DNA of 64,000 nt from Nymphaea colorata (GCF_008831285.2 NC_045147.1:5556334-5620333), one strand, 5' to 3'. Shown: positions 11,082 through 23,241, counted from the first letter of the stretch. The notes: a model not told the origin generated them from the sequence alone. Translations and numbers: made by a program.

Positions 11082-11438
11082 CTTCTGACCTCCCCAAACC
11101 CAAATTGGGTCGTCCACGAAATCCCTCGAATAGGGGACGGCGTCCTCTCTCTCCAGCCACTCCTGGCACGTCTCCTTGCCCAATTCATCAGTACCCAAGA
11201 GAGGAAAAGATGATGACGACGATGATGATGACGAAGGGGAAGAAGAAGAAGAGTAGAAGGACTCAGTCCAAGTATGAACTATGTCTGCGTTCCTTGCCAT
11301 GTTGAGACGTCCCAGAAACGAAATCTCAGCGAGGACAACGACCACAACCAGGAGGGGCATGAGGATGCTCCTCGGCCGCCATGATTCTGACAGTGATGCC
11401 CCTCGAAGTGGGTTAGCCGAGTTTGCTCTCCCACCCAT
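11082..11438 (-). CDS. FUT11: First exon of glycoprotein 3-alpha-L-fucosyltransferase (core FucT, FUT11/FUT12 type)
   Basis: The family adds alpha-1,3-fucose to the innermost GlcNAc of plant N-glycans in the Golgi. ATG at 11438-11436 opens 119 codons. Residues about 26-43 form a type II membrane anchor (LMPLLVVVVVLAEISFLGRL), followed by a Ser-rich stem (about 62-78) encoded by a tcatcg-like repeat. Then comes the conserved block CQEWLEREDAVPYSRDF (residues 91-107) and DPIWVWGGQK (110-119). This matches, in order, the N-terminus of Arabidopsis FUT11 as I recall it. The frame is open past K119, but the donor AAG|GTTGTT at 11082/11081 falls in phase 0 just after GGQK, where the family continues with a Trp/Cys-rich segment, so I end the exon there. 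No downstream exon (the catalytic domain) is found between 11081 and 1, so intron 1 exceeds 11 kb or the exon is orphaned. The upstream leader is CT-rich on the coding strand. FUT11 versus FUT12 cannot be decided. Confidence 0.78.
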
Positions 11439-12241
11439 TTTCTCTGACCCAAAATCAAAACCAGGAAGGGGTGATGAACACGAAGAGGAAGCTAACGAGA
11501 AGACCAGAGAAAATCGAAGGCTCGCTCTCTCCAGAACCCGTCGCCTTAGTTCGAATTCTAGAGTTTCGTAAGTTGATCATATCTCTCTCTACGCTACCTG
11601 TCCTCCCTTACAACTCCCTCTCTCCTCCCCTCCTCTCTCTCCATGGCCTTGTTAAAAGAAAAACTACGGTGTGGGCTTGACAAACTCGTTTAATCAACAG
11701 GCTGAGCTCGCGTTCGAGATTCAAAAGCCGGCTCGTTTAAACACGACTCGACTCGGTCTGTTATGTGTCGACTTAGGGTTAAGAACAAGAAATTTGCGTC
11801 GGGCGTCTCGGTTGGCTGTGATCATGTTCCTCTCTCTCCCTTGGCAGGGATTGACGGACCACCTCTCAGTCTCGGTTCGGACACCACCACCATTCAAGCA
11901 TCCACCGCTGGCTGTTGTTCACGGCTCGCACTACCGTCCACCGCCAGACCCCACAATCAGCGTCGCCCACACCCACAGGCCACAGCGTCGTGCCTTGACT
12001 ATCATGACCACCGAAGTGGGTCATATACGCAAGACCTGCATGAAAATTTTTGTGTGCTAATTTAATCACGACGGAAAATACCCCTGGTAAATAAAAGAAG
12101 GGAACTTTTTTAAGAACAAAAAAGAAAACGGAAAAAGTAAGATGGGATTTGATAAAACTCAAACCTAATGATTTGTATCAGTTTGTATTTGTATTGGTTT
12201 GTATTTGTATATCATTATGATCAATATATCCTTCTCAGAGC
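11439..12241 (-). promoter_or_regulatory. 5' flank (leader/promoter region) of the fucosyltransferase gene
   Basis: Read on the minus strand toward the ATG, 11660-11570 is rich in GA and then the leader near 11540-11440 in CT, typical of plant 5' leaders. No TATA box is assigned. 11677-11775 resembles the ctcgag/gttcgag-rich hAT-like element at 2312-2800. Everything else here is unassigned. Confidence 0.35.
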
Positions 12242-12420
12242 CAGGATTTTGTTGAGGGACGGGCCAAACAATCGGCGGGTCGGGCCAAGAGGTGCGACGA
12301 TAGGGCTAAGAGGAACGATGGGTCGGGCCAAACTAAAAAAACTTAATTTTTTACATATAAAAAAAAAATTCTGGGCTCACCCGGGCGGCCCCCCCCCCCC
12401 CCCCTTGCTTCTGGATGGCA
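12242..12420. mobile_element. Possible small non-autonomous element with poly-C tract
   Basis: It begins agagccaggattttgttgag, contains repeated gggccaa/cgggcc motifs and an A-rich tract, then a run of about 14 C (about 12391-12404) and ends ttgcttctgg. Plant genomes have a widespread short element starting gGAGCCAGGATTTT with a GGGCC-rich body, which this resembles. Ends are degraded and no target duplication is evident. Confidence 0.3.
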
Positions 12421-12790
12421 AAGAAATTCATTTTTTTGCCCCACTCATATCATTATTTCATACTCATGACTTTATTTCATATTCTTGTCGTTATCTCATG
12501 CAGATTATTTAATATCTTTGTCATTATCTCATACCATGTTGTTATCTCATACCTCTATGATTATCTCATACACATTATCCTAAACCACTGTCTTTATCTC
12601 ACACTTTTGTGGTCATCTCATGCCCACCATTATCTCATACCTCAGTCATTATCTCATATCACCTACCGTCATTATCATGGACGCTTTGAGTATGAGATAA
12701 TGATAGGGGTATGAAATAATGGGTATGAGATAATGGCATAGATATAAGATAATGATAAAGGTTTGAGATAATAACATGATTAAGAATGTT
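12421..12790. repeat. Degenerate ttatctcatac repeats in inverted arms
   Basis: From 12440 to about 12665 the motif ttatctcatac (or ttatttcatac) recurs about 14 times at irregular 16-25 bp spacing. From about 12688 to 12775 the reverse complement gtatgagataat recurs about five times. The two arms could pair into a long imperfect hairpin centred near 12678. Confidence 0.85.
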
Positions 12791-12940
12791 CATTATGCAC
12801 ATGCAATGTTAAGGCATTGAAGTATATATGCATATTGGTAGTAAGGTCTACCTTCGGTGTATGCTAGTTATGTTCATGGAGCAGTGTCATCTTCCTCCAA
12901 ACCACACCAATGTTCATTGCCCTATCTGCTCCTCTGTTGA

Positions 12941-13057
12941 TGCTAATTATGCTTTTAAGTTTTCTGTTTGTTCAATGTGATGCTATTTATGGTTTTAAGT
13001 TTTTTGTTTGTTCAATCTAATGCTATTTATGCTTTTAAGTTTTTGTTTGTTCAATGC
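12941..13057. repeat. 40-bp tandem repeat, three copies
   Basis: Units beginning tgctatttatgcttttaagt start at 12941, 12981 and 13021, exactly 40 bp apart, each ending tttgttcaat. 13058-13524 holds nothing recognisable. Confidence 0.9.
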
Positions 13058-13524
13058 TTTTATCGAGAGTGACTCAAGGAGGCAAGCAACCATTCTTGGC
13101 CAACTTCATCTCGCCCTGATAATATGGATACTTATGACTCAAACCCAACCATGGAGCTGACCTGGGCACTGAAGCCTCACAAAGTTGAGTCCTCTCTTAT
13201 GCCATGTTTGTGCTTGTAAAATGTTAACGTTGTTGTTTACATGCAAAATTTACATCATATATACCATTGGATTTAAAGCAAAATTGTCTTTGTCTATGTT
13301 AGGTCATGCAAAAATCCACCAGAGGCGGGACTTGATCCATTGGTACAAGAACTAACAATTCACTATACCTTTATTAGGGATAATTAGATTAATGACTAAA
13401 CCATATAAATCTAATGCCTATGCGTTGCATGATGTCCAATGCATTGAAAGCAAGTGTGACTTAGTTTTGAGAAAGCTTGATTTAACATATCTCATTGGGC
13501 CATTAGATATTAAGATTTATGAGT

Positions 13525-16238
13525 TATTATCACCCCAACTTTTTCTGAAAGACTGTATTTTATTTTCACCCAAATGAAATTCTCAATTATTTGGATTTAA
13601 ATTTTTAGACCCTAATCCAAATCCTACACCCAAAACAAGTTCACGACTATTTGATCTGAAGTGAATCTCTAAACCCTTGTCTGAACCCAAAACACAAAAT
13701 TCAAACTTAAAGCCCAACTTTAAACTTGAAATTCAAATCTAAAGTCCAAATCTCGGATCCGAATTAGATCCAAAACACAAGTTTAAATCTAAATAGAGAA
13801 TTTCAAACTCAAAATCCAAAGCCATGCACACAAGCAGAGTCCTTCCCTTTGTTCACGCCAAGACATGTTTTTGAGCCTAAATCACTCACTTGAACGCACC
13901 AGCGACCAATTGAACCTAATCAAGATTTAAAACGTACTTGAAGTCACTTAAAATGGAGTCGGCCACCCATTCGTAATAAAAACCATTTTTTTACACATTT
14001 TAACTAAAAAAATGAAGTTTTATGCTTTTGATATGAACAGCTTATTTATTTATTTTACCTTATTTTATTTTATTTTGTTTAAAAAGAAACAAATCGCGAG
14101 CATGCCTTTACATGTCACATGCTGTCGAAATGGGGCATGCGCACGCAGGCCTGTTTCTTGGCAAGGGGCGGCTTTGGCCCTGTTGGGTGGGTGGGCAATA
14201 GCCCTGCCCACACCCCAAAGGCATGCTTGCAGGGCTAACGACCAATCCCACTTGGTCAGTATCTATTTAGAAACAAATCATTCCAAAATACTTAGAATTC
14301 GCTTGAAAATGTTGTTAAATTAAAAAAAAATCAAAATTTTGAATTTTAGCTCCAAAACTCTATAAATACATTCACAGTCTTCCTTCTTGGGCATGAGCTA
14401 GCTAACCTTTGGAGAATTTATAGTGCTTCTCACTTGAAGATTTAGAATTTTCTCTTCGCTCTCTCTTTCCATTCTTCCTTTTTTCTTATTCTTCTCCTCC
14501 AACCTTGAGAGCAAGCTTCCCCAACTTCCATTCTCCAAGGAAGCAAGCCACATTCGAGGAAGCTTTGGGATTATTCGAAGTAAGAGATTCATCTTCTAAA
14601 ATCATTCTCATTAGAGGTATGTATTCAATATCTCAATCTAATCCTTACTTTCTCTCTTCTCCATCTTCCCAGGCCATATGAGATAGCTCCCAAATCTCCT
14701 CTTCGGAGTTAAGAGCTATTCTTGATACATGTTTCTCTCTTCTCTTGAATGTTGCTTTGTTTTTGAGATATTATTCATGCATAGTTATTTTCCTATTTAT
14801 ATACAAATGAGCGGTGAAAATGTATGTTGGGGTTGGGATCTTTTCATTGCTATGTTGATTATTGAGGTTGCGATTTGTCTAACCTGAGAAGCCCTTCACG
14901 AATATGTACATGTTAAAAATGTATATTTATGTCATTCTTACGTTTAGCTTCTTTCTTGATCACCTGATTAGGAACCCCAATGAGTGTTTTATTATGCTGC
15001 TTGATTTTCTTCTATGCCCAATGGTTAGAGAAATATATTCTCTTGTAATAAAGAAAATAATTATGTTTTATGCTCATGTATGAAAATAGTTGAAATCATG
15101 TTTTTCAAAAGATTTTCAAAATTAAGAACTCTCTTTAATGATGCCTTGGAGACTTAGCCTAGACTCTTCCATGAGCCCAAGTTTCTCTCCGTCCTACACA
15201 AAAATCAAAGTCGGATATTTTCAAGTCATTTCTTGATTTCAACTCTTATGAAGACATATATGTATATACATGTTATATACGTATACATGCACATAATTAT
15301 CTTTCTTTGTCTTTCTCATTTTATGATTCAACATATTCATTTATGAATTTTCATATACATACATATAAAATACATGTAAAGATGCACATCTCTACCTTTT
15401 TTTAAATCTTTTATTTGGTGATCTTTAAATTTTTTTTCTCTCTTTTTCTTTTTATGGAAGTATTTCAACTTTTTCATTGTTTTTAATATTTTTCTCCAAA
15501 GGTCTAAGGTTTTAATTTTTCATTTGTTGACTTCACCAAAACCAAAAATCAAATAATGACCTAATATTGGAATCATGCTTGATGGTCTACAATCTCATTC
15601 CATTTTTAAAAACATTTCACTTTTCATAACAACAGAAACTTAAATGTATGTGATGGTAATAATGCTTCTAGTTGAATGTCGTGGTAAGAATGAATGATTT
15701 CTTTCTAATCATATAAGATCAATGCATTCATACATTCACATTCACTTAACATCACGAATGATGACAAGCATGTCTCTAAAAGAACTTAAGCAAGATAAAA
15801 TGAAGTTCTAACTAGATAGTAACTGAATTATAGCAACATTTTAAACCTACTTAAAGTCTTAAGATAATACTAAAGTGATTTAAAAAAGTAATCTCCAAAG
15901 GTTTCTAAGTGATATTTGTAAATATTTCTCAATTCAAACTTTCTCAAATCAACATGTTTTACACTCTCAAATGATTCTTCAAAAGTTTCTTAAAATCTTA
16001 AAACATCAAATCTTCGACATTTTCTCAAACACTACACCACATTTAGAATATAAAAATATTTAACTAAAAACGAAATGCATACAAAATAAGCATAGCCCTT
16101 GGATTGGTTACTCCCAGTAAAGATGGCGGGAACAGTCAATCCCCATACCAATAGGTGAGTCCCTTTCTCTCTCTCTTTTCAAAATAAAACTTCATTTTTT
16201 TCTAGAGCACTCCAAAAACTAAATATTTTTTGGGATGA
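13525..16238 (+). repeat. 5' LTR of the Tat-like Gypsy
   Basis: About 2.7 kb. It starts TATTATCACCCC (the solo copy starts TGTTATCACCCC) and ends near TTTTTGGGATGA. Blocks shared with the inverted solo LTR include the aaatccaaa/ttggatct-rich start, a ctataaat promoter-like site (about 14361-14368), the cattctcattagaggtatgt block and agagcactcc near the 3' end. Confidence 0.8.
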
Positions 16239-16245
16239 GAACTGA

Positions 16246-16263
16246 TGGCGACCATGATGAGAC
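16246..16263 (+). other. Probable primer-binding site (TGGCGACC type)
   Basis: TGGCGACCATGATGAGAC lies 7 bp after the inferred LTR end. Tat-lineage elements commonly have TGGCGAC-type sites complementary to a tRNA 3' end; beyond the first eight bases this one is not a clean match. Confidence 0.45.
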
Positions 16264-17149
16264 CCGTCATCGTTTGGTTATGATTATCATTGATGCATTT
16301 CCATTAACTTGAACATCTCATATATTCCTAACGATAAAGTATGTCTCATTCTTTGGCTTTGACCTCATCGACATTTCATTACATTGTTTATTGTTTGGTG
16401 ATTGTCTTTATTTTCTTACATATAAGACTAATTGAGGAAAAAAAATTATGTTCACTTAGATCTAGGATCAAATACAACCCTCCTTAATTTAAGACTTGAT
16501 TGAAAAATATTGTTTGTTGTTATATTTATTTTAATCTTCATCTTATGAAACATTGCATTAGAGACTACACATTTTGTATGTTTTTTCATATTTCAAAAAC
16601 ATTTTATATCTATTTGTCCCAGTCATCATGTTGCCAGACTTGGCCTTAGGTAGTAGCACAAGAGTAAGTCTTACAACTGGACCACACGTTGGTCGGAAAA
16701 GCTCCCTTGTTAGTATAATGAGTGGTAACTTGTGGTATATCGACGAGTGTCCAAAAAAAAAAAGATAAACCTTACCCTTAGTTGCCTAAGGAAGAATCTA
16801 TGCTACTTAGTTGCCCAAAGAAGAATCTAGGCTAATAGTAAGTTATTTGGCTAAAGTATATAAGCATAACTTAGCATTGGATTATCGTGACACGAAATTA
16901 TTTCAATGAGGTCCCTATACCCCTTTTTCTCCAAAATTATTTCACATGATAGAAATATAGAGAATGTTGATGTGCATAAAACCTTATGTGATTATGTACA
17001 ACCTCATTATATACCTCTACCCAATATCATATTTGTTAACTTTGCAAATCTTTCTCACTAATTTAATCTATATCCTTCAGAGTCATCATTCAAGATGTAT
17101 TCTTTCCAATATGGTGTCATTTTCCCTTATGATTACATTTTCTTTAGGG

Positions 17150-18902
17150 AAGGACCCGAACGGTCTACTTATATTTCTCTTGAGTCTAAACCTTTAGCTC
17201 ATGAATGGTATTAGTCTTGGCATCTCACCTTCACTCGGATGTTTCCTTCTTACTTGAAGAATGTGGGCTAGAGATAGTGGCAGCCAAAAGAATGCAATCA
17301 GTGGATAGAAATTTGGTACATGCAATTGCCGAGCGATGGAACCCAAGGACCTCGGATTTTTGGTTTTCATAGAGAGAATGACAATATTATTAGATGAATT
17401 TGTTGAAAGACTAGACCTCCCCACCCTGACTTGTGACCCAAATGATCCATTAGAGAAACAATTCCTGATGAACCCGACTAAGGTTAATGCAAATGACCTT
17501 ATAGCTCACTTTACTTGACGAAAAACTTGGCCCCTAATAGAAAACTATGAGAGTCAAAGCATCAACCTAAAATTTTTGATGAAGAATTTGGAGCTTATGT
17601 TGAACCTTTCACCTTACCTTGAAAAGCCATAGGAAGAAATATGAAGAATTGAATATTATATGATGTTTTGTATAGTGGGAGTGACCCTTTTCACCAACGG
17701 AACTGACCTCCTAGATGTTCTGGATATGGGGATATAGCGGGACCTTACACTTGTTAATAGCAATGACAGCCTTGGCTTTCCTTTACTGAGGATTCACCCA
17801 CTTCACCATTGGAGACATCGACTTCATAGAAGGATGCACATATGCTTTATAATTGTGGTTGCTCAAGCATGCAGGACCTCAAGCCAGTCTATTCAGAAAC
17901 ACTGATGGAGCATTGACAGTTTTAGAACAATACCACCGTTTGATCGAGCGGTTAGATGAATAAGGGATCATTTGGGACTATTGTGATTGTCGTCAGAGTC
18001 CGCCTCGATACACTCACCATTATCATGGTCATACGACATTCTTGGGCCCTAATTTCATAGTTGATTATTGTGCTGATAGTACAAAGTTGACAATAGAAAC
18101 TTTTAAAAAAGGATGGATGGTGGTCGGTTGGCATCCTACCACTCGGCATATTCCTTCTTTACCACTGAGCCTGTGAACCAAGTGTATGATATCTATATCT
18201 TTCAATCTTGTTGAGCCATTGTGAACAATGCCGCCTATTGAGGAGAGCTGAGGTTGAATTCAGAAATAACTCCAATTGGTGCGTGTACAGAAACCATCTT
18301 CTTTCATTTTGTCATCATTTCCTTTCAATGACTCTTTATTTTTCTATCTCACAAGGTGAATACTTGAAAGCTAACAAGATGGTTGAAACCATAGCACAAG
18401 CTAAGCAGTCTCCTCAGAATGAGGCTTCATCTTCTGATCCTATGCCAGAAACACTTGGCTTCCCAGTAATTGAACCAGAAGGCTATCATATGTTTCGATT
18501 GTTCATGGAGCGATTTATGAGGGAGCAAGAAGAACAAATGGCCCCAATGGTTACTCCAAAACCAGAAACTAAAAAACCAACCAAACAAAAGAGAGACAAG
18601 AAAACAACAAATCTTCTCCTACAGATCGAGATAAAGGTCATCTAGATTCAGACTCAACAACTAGTAAGGAGGAAAAGCCTGAATTGCTTCCTCACAAGAA
18701 GAAAAAGATAACGAAGAAAAATAGGAAAGGAAAAGAAATCGTAGAGGAAAGCAGTTCACTTAGCCCCATCACCAGCAAAAGTTCGTAGGAGAAGCGAAAA
18801 AGCAAGAGAAAGCCTGAAATGAGTACATTCCTAACAGTAGCTTAGACAACGAGAGTTCTAAAGAGAAAGTAAAAGAGGTCAAGGGCAAGAAGAAAAAGAC
18901 TT
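17150..18902 (+). pseudogene. Plant mobile domain (PMD) ORF of the Tat-like element
   Basis: The PMD is a plant domain found in MAIN/MAIL-type nuclear proteins and carried by some transposons and Gypsy elements; its biochemical role is not settled. Here 17268 onward reads RNLVHAIAERWNPRTSDFWF. After a one-base shift it continues ERMTILLDEFVERLDLPT, the W...T.TL.D..LL signature of the domain. Further frames to about 18190 fit the rest with stops and shifts. A Lys-rich tail (KKKKITKKNRKGKE, about 18690-18740) may be the end of the protein. Several frameshifts and stops make it inactive. It ends at the junction with a minus-strand Gypsy. Confidence 0.68.
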
Positions 18903-21639
18903 TAAGTGACTCAATAATCTCTTCCTTAGTGCGAAGAGTACTGTCAAGATCATCATCCATAATTGTCCCTTCTTCATAACGTGGGATAGTGGGTGGTGGA
19001 AACCCATACACCGCCTCATATGGAGTGACTCTTGTGCTCGAGTGAAGGCTGCTGTTATAAGACCATTCTGCCCACGATAAATGTCTAACCCAAGTGTTGG
19101 GCTGTGTCTCAGCATAACATCTGATATGTCTCTAGCATTCTGTTCACTACCTCACTCTGTCCATCAGTCTGTGGATGGTGGGCAGTGCTGAAATGTAGAA
19201 TGGTCCCTGCTAGACGCATGTATTCTTGTCAAAATGCTCATAAGAAGATCGAATCTCGGTCACTCACGATAGTATTGGGCATCCCATGGAGTTTCCCAAC
19301 ATGATCATGATATGCTGCTGCAACTAGGGGACCCTGATACAAATGTGGTAAGGATACGAAGTGACCATACTTTATCAGTCGATCTACTACCACCATGACT
19401 GACTCTTTCCCCTCAAACCTTAGCATAGCCTCTATGAAATCCATAGAGACATCTTTCCATGGCTATGTAGGAATGGGCAAAGGGGCTAGGTGCCCTAGAG
19501 GTCTGACCGCCTCATATTTTTCCCTCTGACATATTTGACAGTCACGCACAAACCTTTTAACATCAGCCTTCAAGCCCTCCCACCAGAATTGGGGCTTGAT
19601 CTTGCCTACTGTCTTGGTTACTCCCTCATGACCGGATGTGGCCGACTCATGAAAATGCTTAATCAGTTTGTCCCTCAAGGTGGACTGCTTGGGTATCACA
19701 ACCCGACCCTTGCGGCATAAGAGTCTCCCACACATTGTGTAGTTGGGAATGGATCCCGGGTTCTGTGCGATGGATGCCTTCAACAATCGAGTGCTATCCT
19801 TAACATCTTGATCTAACATGATCTGATCCCATAGATTTGTGCTTACAACGGAAAGTGTCAACAACATGTGTTCACCCAAGCGTGATAGAGAATTTGCCGT
19901 AGTGTTTTCGGGACCCTTTTTGTACTCAATCGTGAAGCCATATCCCAACAACTTAGAAAGCCATCGTTGTTGGATAGGAGTGGTAACACGCTGGTTCACC
20001 ATGTACTCTAAACTGTTGTGGTCGGTCCTAACCACAAACTTCCGTCCCAAGAGGTAAGGACGCCATTTGTCTACTGCTAATACCATTGCAAGGAGCTCTT
20101 TTTCATAGGTGGAGAGAGACTTAGCCCGTTTGGTAAGAGCCTTGGACATACAGGCAACTGGATGCCTTTCTTGGCTCAAAACAGCCCCAACTCCCACATT
20201 GCTTGCATTTGTCTCAACCGTAAACTCCTTATCAAAATCTGGCAAGGTTAACATGGGTGCAGCCATAAGTGCTGCCTTCAACTTGGTGAAGGCCTATCAT
20301 GAGTTCTCGGACCATTGGAATGGCCCTTTCTTCAACATGTGGGTCAATGGTGTTGTTGTTTACCCATAGCCATTGATAAAACGCCTATAATAACCGGTAA
20401 GTCCCAAAAATCCACCCAGTCCCTTGGGGTCTTTGGGCAACAACCACTGCTCTATAGCTAACAGTTTCTCTGGTTCTGCTTTTACTTCATTCTTAGTCAC
20501 GATGTGCCCCAAGTATCCTACTAACGACTGGCCAAAGGTGCACTTAGACATCTTAACATATAGCTGGTTGTCCTTCAAGATGGCTAGGATGGTGTCTAAG
20601 TGTTTTGCATGTATATCTAATGTTGGACTATACACTAGTATATCGTCAAAGACGACAAACACATAGTCCTGTAGATAACTCCGGAAGAGGTCATTCATGC
20701 ACCTCTGGAATGTGGTCGATGTATTAGTCAATCCGAATTAGAAAGCTGTTTTATGAATATCCTCTTCTTGCATGCGTATTTGATGATAACCGGCTCTTAA
20801 GTCCATCTTCGAAAAATAAGAAGCTCCAGTCAACTCATCCAATAACTCATCTATGACTGGAATATGATGCTTATATTTAACTGTGACTTCGTTGAAAGCA
20901 TGATAGTCAACACAAAATGTCCAAGTACCATCCTTCTTTTTAACCAATAAGACCGGCGAAGAAAATAGACTATTGCTTGGCCTAATAGCCCCACTGTCGA
21001 GCATTTCCTTGACCAACTTTTTAATTTCAGCTTTTTGGATGTATGCATATCGATAAGGCCTCACATTAACGGCCTCTGCCCCTCTAGTCAAGGTAATACA
21101 ATGATCATAAGACCGTGTAGGAGGCAAGTCCTTAGGCTCCGCAAAGACTGTAGGAAATCGATCCAATACACATTGAATAACCTCAGGAATTTCTTCAGCA
21201 CTTGTTGTGGCTGGTGTAATGGCCTTCACCATTGACACTAACCAATATGCAGGCTGATTAGCAACGAGTGCCTTTAAGGCTGGTTTAGGGCTCACGTTTG
21301 GTTTGATCGCCTCTAGGGTGACTTCGTCTCCACCCTCATTAGGAAATGTCAAAGTCATGTTGTCAAAATCCCATGATTAAGGTCCTTATCCACTAGATCC
21401 CAAGAACCACATCTACACCCCCTATTGGGAGAAGGTATAGATCCACTTTGAAGGGAACCTTATGCATCACCAAATTTACATCTTTGCAAATCTCATTACA
21501 AGAGAGCTTAGATCTGTTCCCTATCATAACATTGAAGGAAGCTTGCAGGTTGGTCTTTCCTTCTACTAAATGAGCCAACTTTGAATTGAGGAAGTTGTGG
21601 GTTGCTCCTGTATCGAGAAGAACTACCACTCGTTTGTTG
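18903..21639 (-). pseudogene. Gypsy pol (protease, RT, RNase H, integrase) pseudogene
   Basis: Protease has LLDTGATHNF near 21630-21600. RT shows WTFCVDYHAFNEVTVKYKH (about 20930-20880), SKMDLRAGYHQIRM and the active-site FDDILVYS near 20655-20635. A stop splits RT near 20738 and another break occurs near 20360. RNase H has TNAS where the family has TDAS, keeps YEKELLAM and RTDHNSLEYM, and has ANSLSR where ADxLSR is usual, so two acidic residues are lost. The integrase zinc finger (HFHE, CQICQ) lies near 19610-19520 and the core has MDFIEAMLRF and VSDRDSIFL near 19440-19240. The integrase C-terminus is cut at 18903. Confidence 0.9.
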
Positions 21640-23241
21640 TTGATCTTACCCACAACCTTCATAGCATTAGGCCCATTATTGGTGAGTGCGTGACACAAAC
21701 CCTCTTCATCTTGCTTGGCATTTTCTTCTACCTTGGCTACCTCAGTGCCCTCAGTGTCCTCATCTTCTTCCTGAACTTCCTCATCGCTGTCAATGACCTC
21801 ATAAAGCTGAAAATGTTTACACTTATGACCTGCGTGCCACTTCTCTTCACAATTGAAGCATAACCCATTTCTAATCCTCTCTTCTTGCTCTTGGTGCGAG
21901 ATATATTTGATCGGGATATTGTTACGAAAAGCTGGTTTTTCTGCCTTTTTGAAGTTTGGAACATTTTTCACCAAATTGGACTTGGGTCTAGAAGTAAACC
22001 CTGGTTTGGTAGACTGCTTCCGTGCCTCTTTCCCTTTTAACTTCTCTTCTATTTTCCGTGCCAATGCAAAACATTTCCTCAACTCTGTGGGTGGATCTGT
22101 GAGCATTTCAATTTGGATATCTTCATCAAGACCCCCGATGAAGTGAGAAATCAATGTTTCCTCCTCTCTATTTCTCACTATGCTTGAGAGAGCCTCAAAC
22201 TTGTGTTGGTACTCTTGCACCGTAGATGTTTGGCGAAGGTGTTTGACTCTATCTCATGGTTAACGAAAGATGTGTCACTAAATCGTGGCAACAAGTCCTC
22301 CTTTAATAGGTTCCAAGTGGCGCCCCTATTCAAGTCTTCCCACCAACAATACCATTGCATGGCATTCTCTTCTAAGTACATTTTTGCCAACGTGATCTTT
22401 TGACCTTCGACGATGTTTTGGCATACAAAATGTTGTTCGACCTTATAGATCCTTTCACGTGGCCTGTTCCAATTAAACTTAGGAATATCCATCTTAGGCA
22501 TAGGGAGCCATGGCTCCTCATGATTTCGGCCTCTCTGTCCTTGGTGGAAACCAGCATGGTGTTGGCCTCTTCTTTGGCCCTGCAAAATATCGATCTCATG
22601 ATCTAACTCCTCTTCGAAATCACCCAAAGTCATGGAATGCATAGACCTATGCTCGGGATCTCTCCTCGGTTCCTCACGGTGCTGCCCCATGTTCGGGTTC
22701 GCCCTCTCATGGTGTTGCCTTTCTTGATTTTGCCTCATCTCTATGAAGGCTCGCTTTATGTCCTTTAGTGTAGGTTGCCCATCGTTTCTCCTAGCTCTCT
22801 CCCCAACATGGATCAGCTCCCCGGGTTGAGTTGCCCCATTGGCCAATTCAGGGTGTTCAATTTGATGTTGGTTAGAAGGCTAGTTTTGGGGAATATAAGT
22901 ATGGGCTCGTGATTGTGGAACTACCCCATTGCCTTGTTGGCTTCCCTCCTAGCATCATCTAAGAAAGCTTCACTCACTGCTCCTATGGGTGCCCCCCTAC
23001 GATAGTCGGAAGAAGTATGAGAACGGGGTGGATTCTTTCCTTTTTCCAATGTGTTCATCTGTCTATCTAATTGGGCAATGGATTGGGTCATTCCAGCTAG
23101 CTGGCTTAGGATTAGGTCCAGCTTGGAGTTGGTGCCCGAGGAAGCACCTTGCTCCACTACACGAGTCTCTTCCACCACGACTTATTCACCTACCACCTCA
23201 TGGGTGTTGGGTTCTACAGTTTTACCTTTGCGTGAGGCCAT
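21640..23241 (-). pseudogene. Gypsy gag pseudogene
   Basis: ATG at 23241-23239 opens MASRKGKTVEPNTHEVVGE and meets TAA. The frame resumes with a coiled-coil-like LDLILSQLAGMTQSIAQLDR. Shifted frames then give the retrotransposon gag domain: PKMDIPKFNWNRPRERIYKV near 22500 and WNLLKEDLLPRF near 22310. A frameshift follows near 22240, then MQEYQHKFEAL. The nucleocapsid knuckle CFNCEEKWHAGHKC is intact at about 21860-21820 and is followed by an acidic stretch leading into protease. Confidence 0.88.

Larger units (their letters stand above)
13525..18902 (+). mobile_element. Tat-like Ty3/Gypsy element: 5' LTR, leader and plant-mobile-domain ORF, 3' truncated
   Basis: A long LTR, a primer-like site starting TGGCGACC, an AT-rich leader (about 16264-17150) and a reading frame with a plant mobile domain are collinear. 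The LTR matches, on the opposite strand, the solo LTR at 34747-38461 over its whole length. The element stops at about 18902, where a minus-strand Gypsy integrase begins. Gag, pol and 3' LTR are missing. Very long LTRs and an extra ORF between primer site and gag are features of the Tat/Ogre lineage; that placement is inference. Confidence 0.65.

Noticed and set aside
11105-11680. Plus-strand open frames of 66-96 codons
   Set aside because: Antisense shadows of the fucosyltransferase exon and its GC-rich leader.
16574-16768. 64-codon ORF in the Tat-like leader
   Set aside because: Short, no domain, and upstream of the recognised PMD frame in a retroelement leader.
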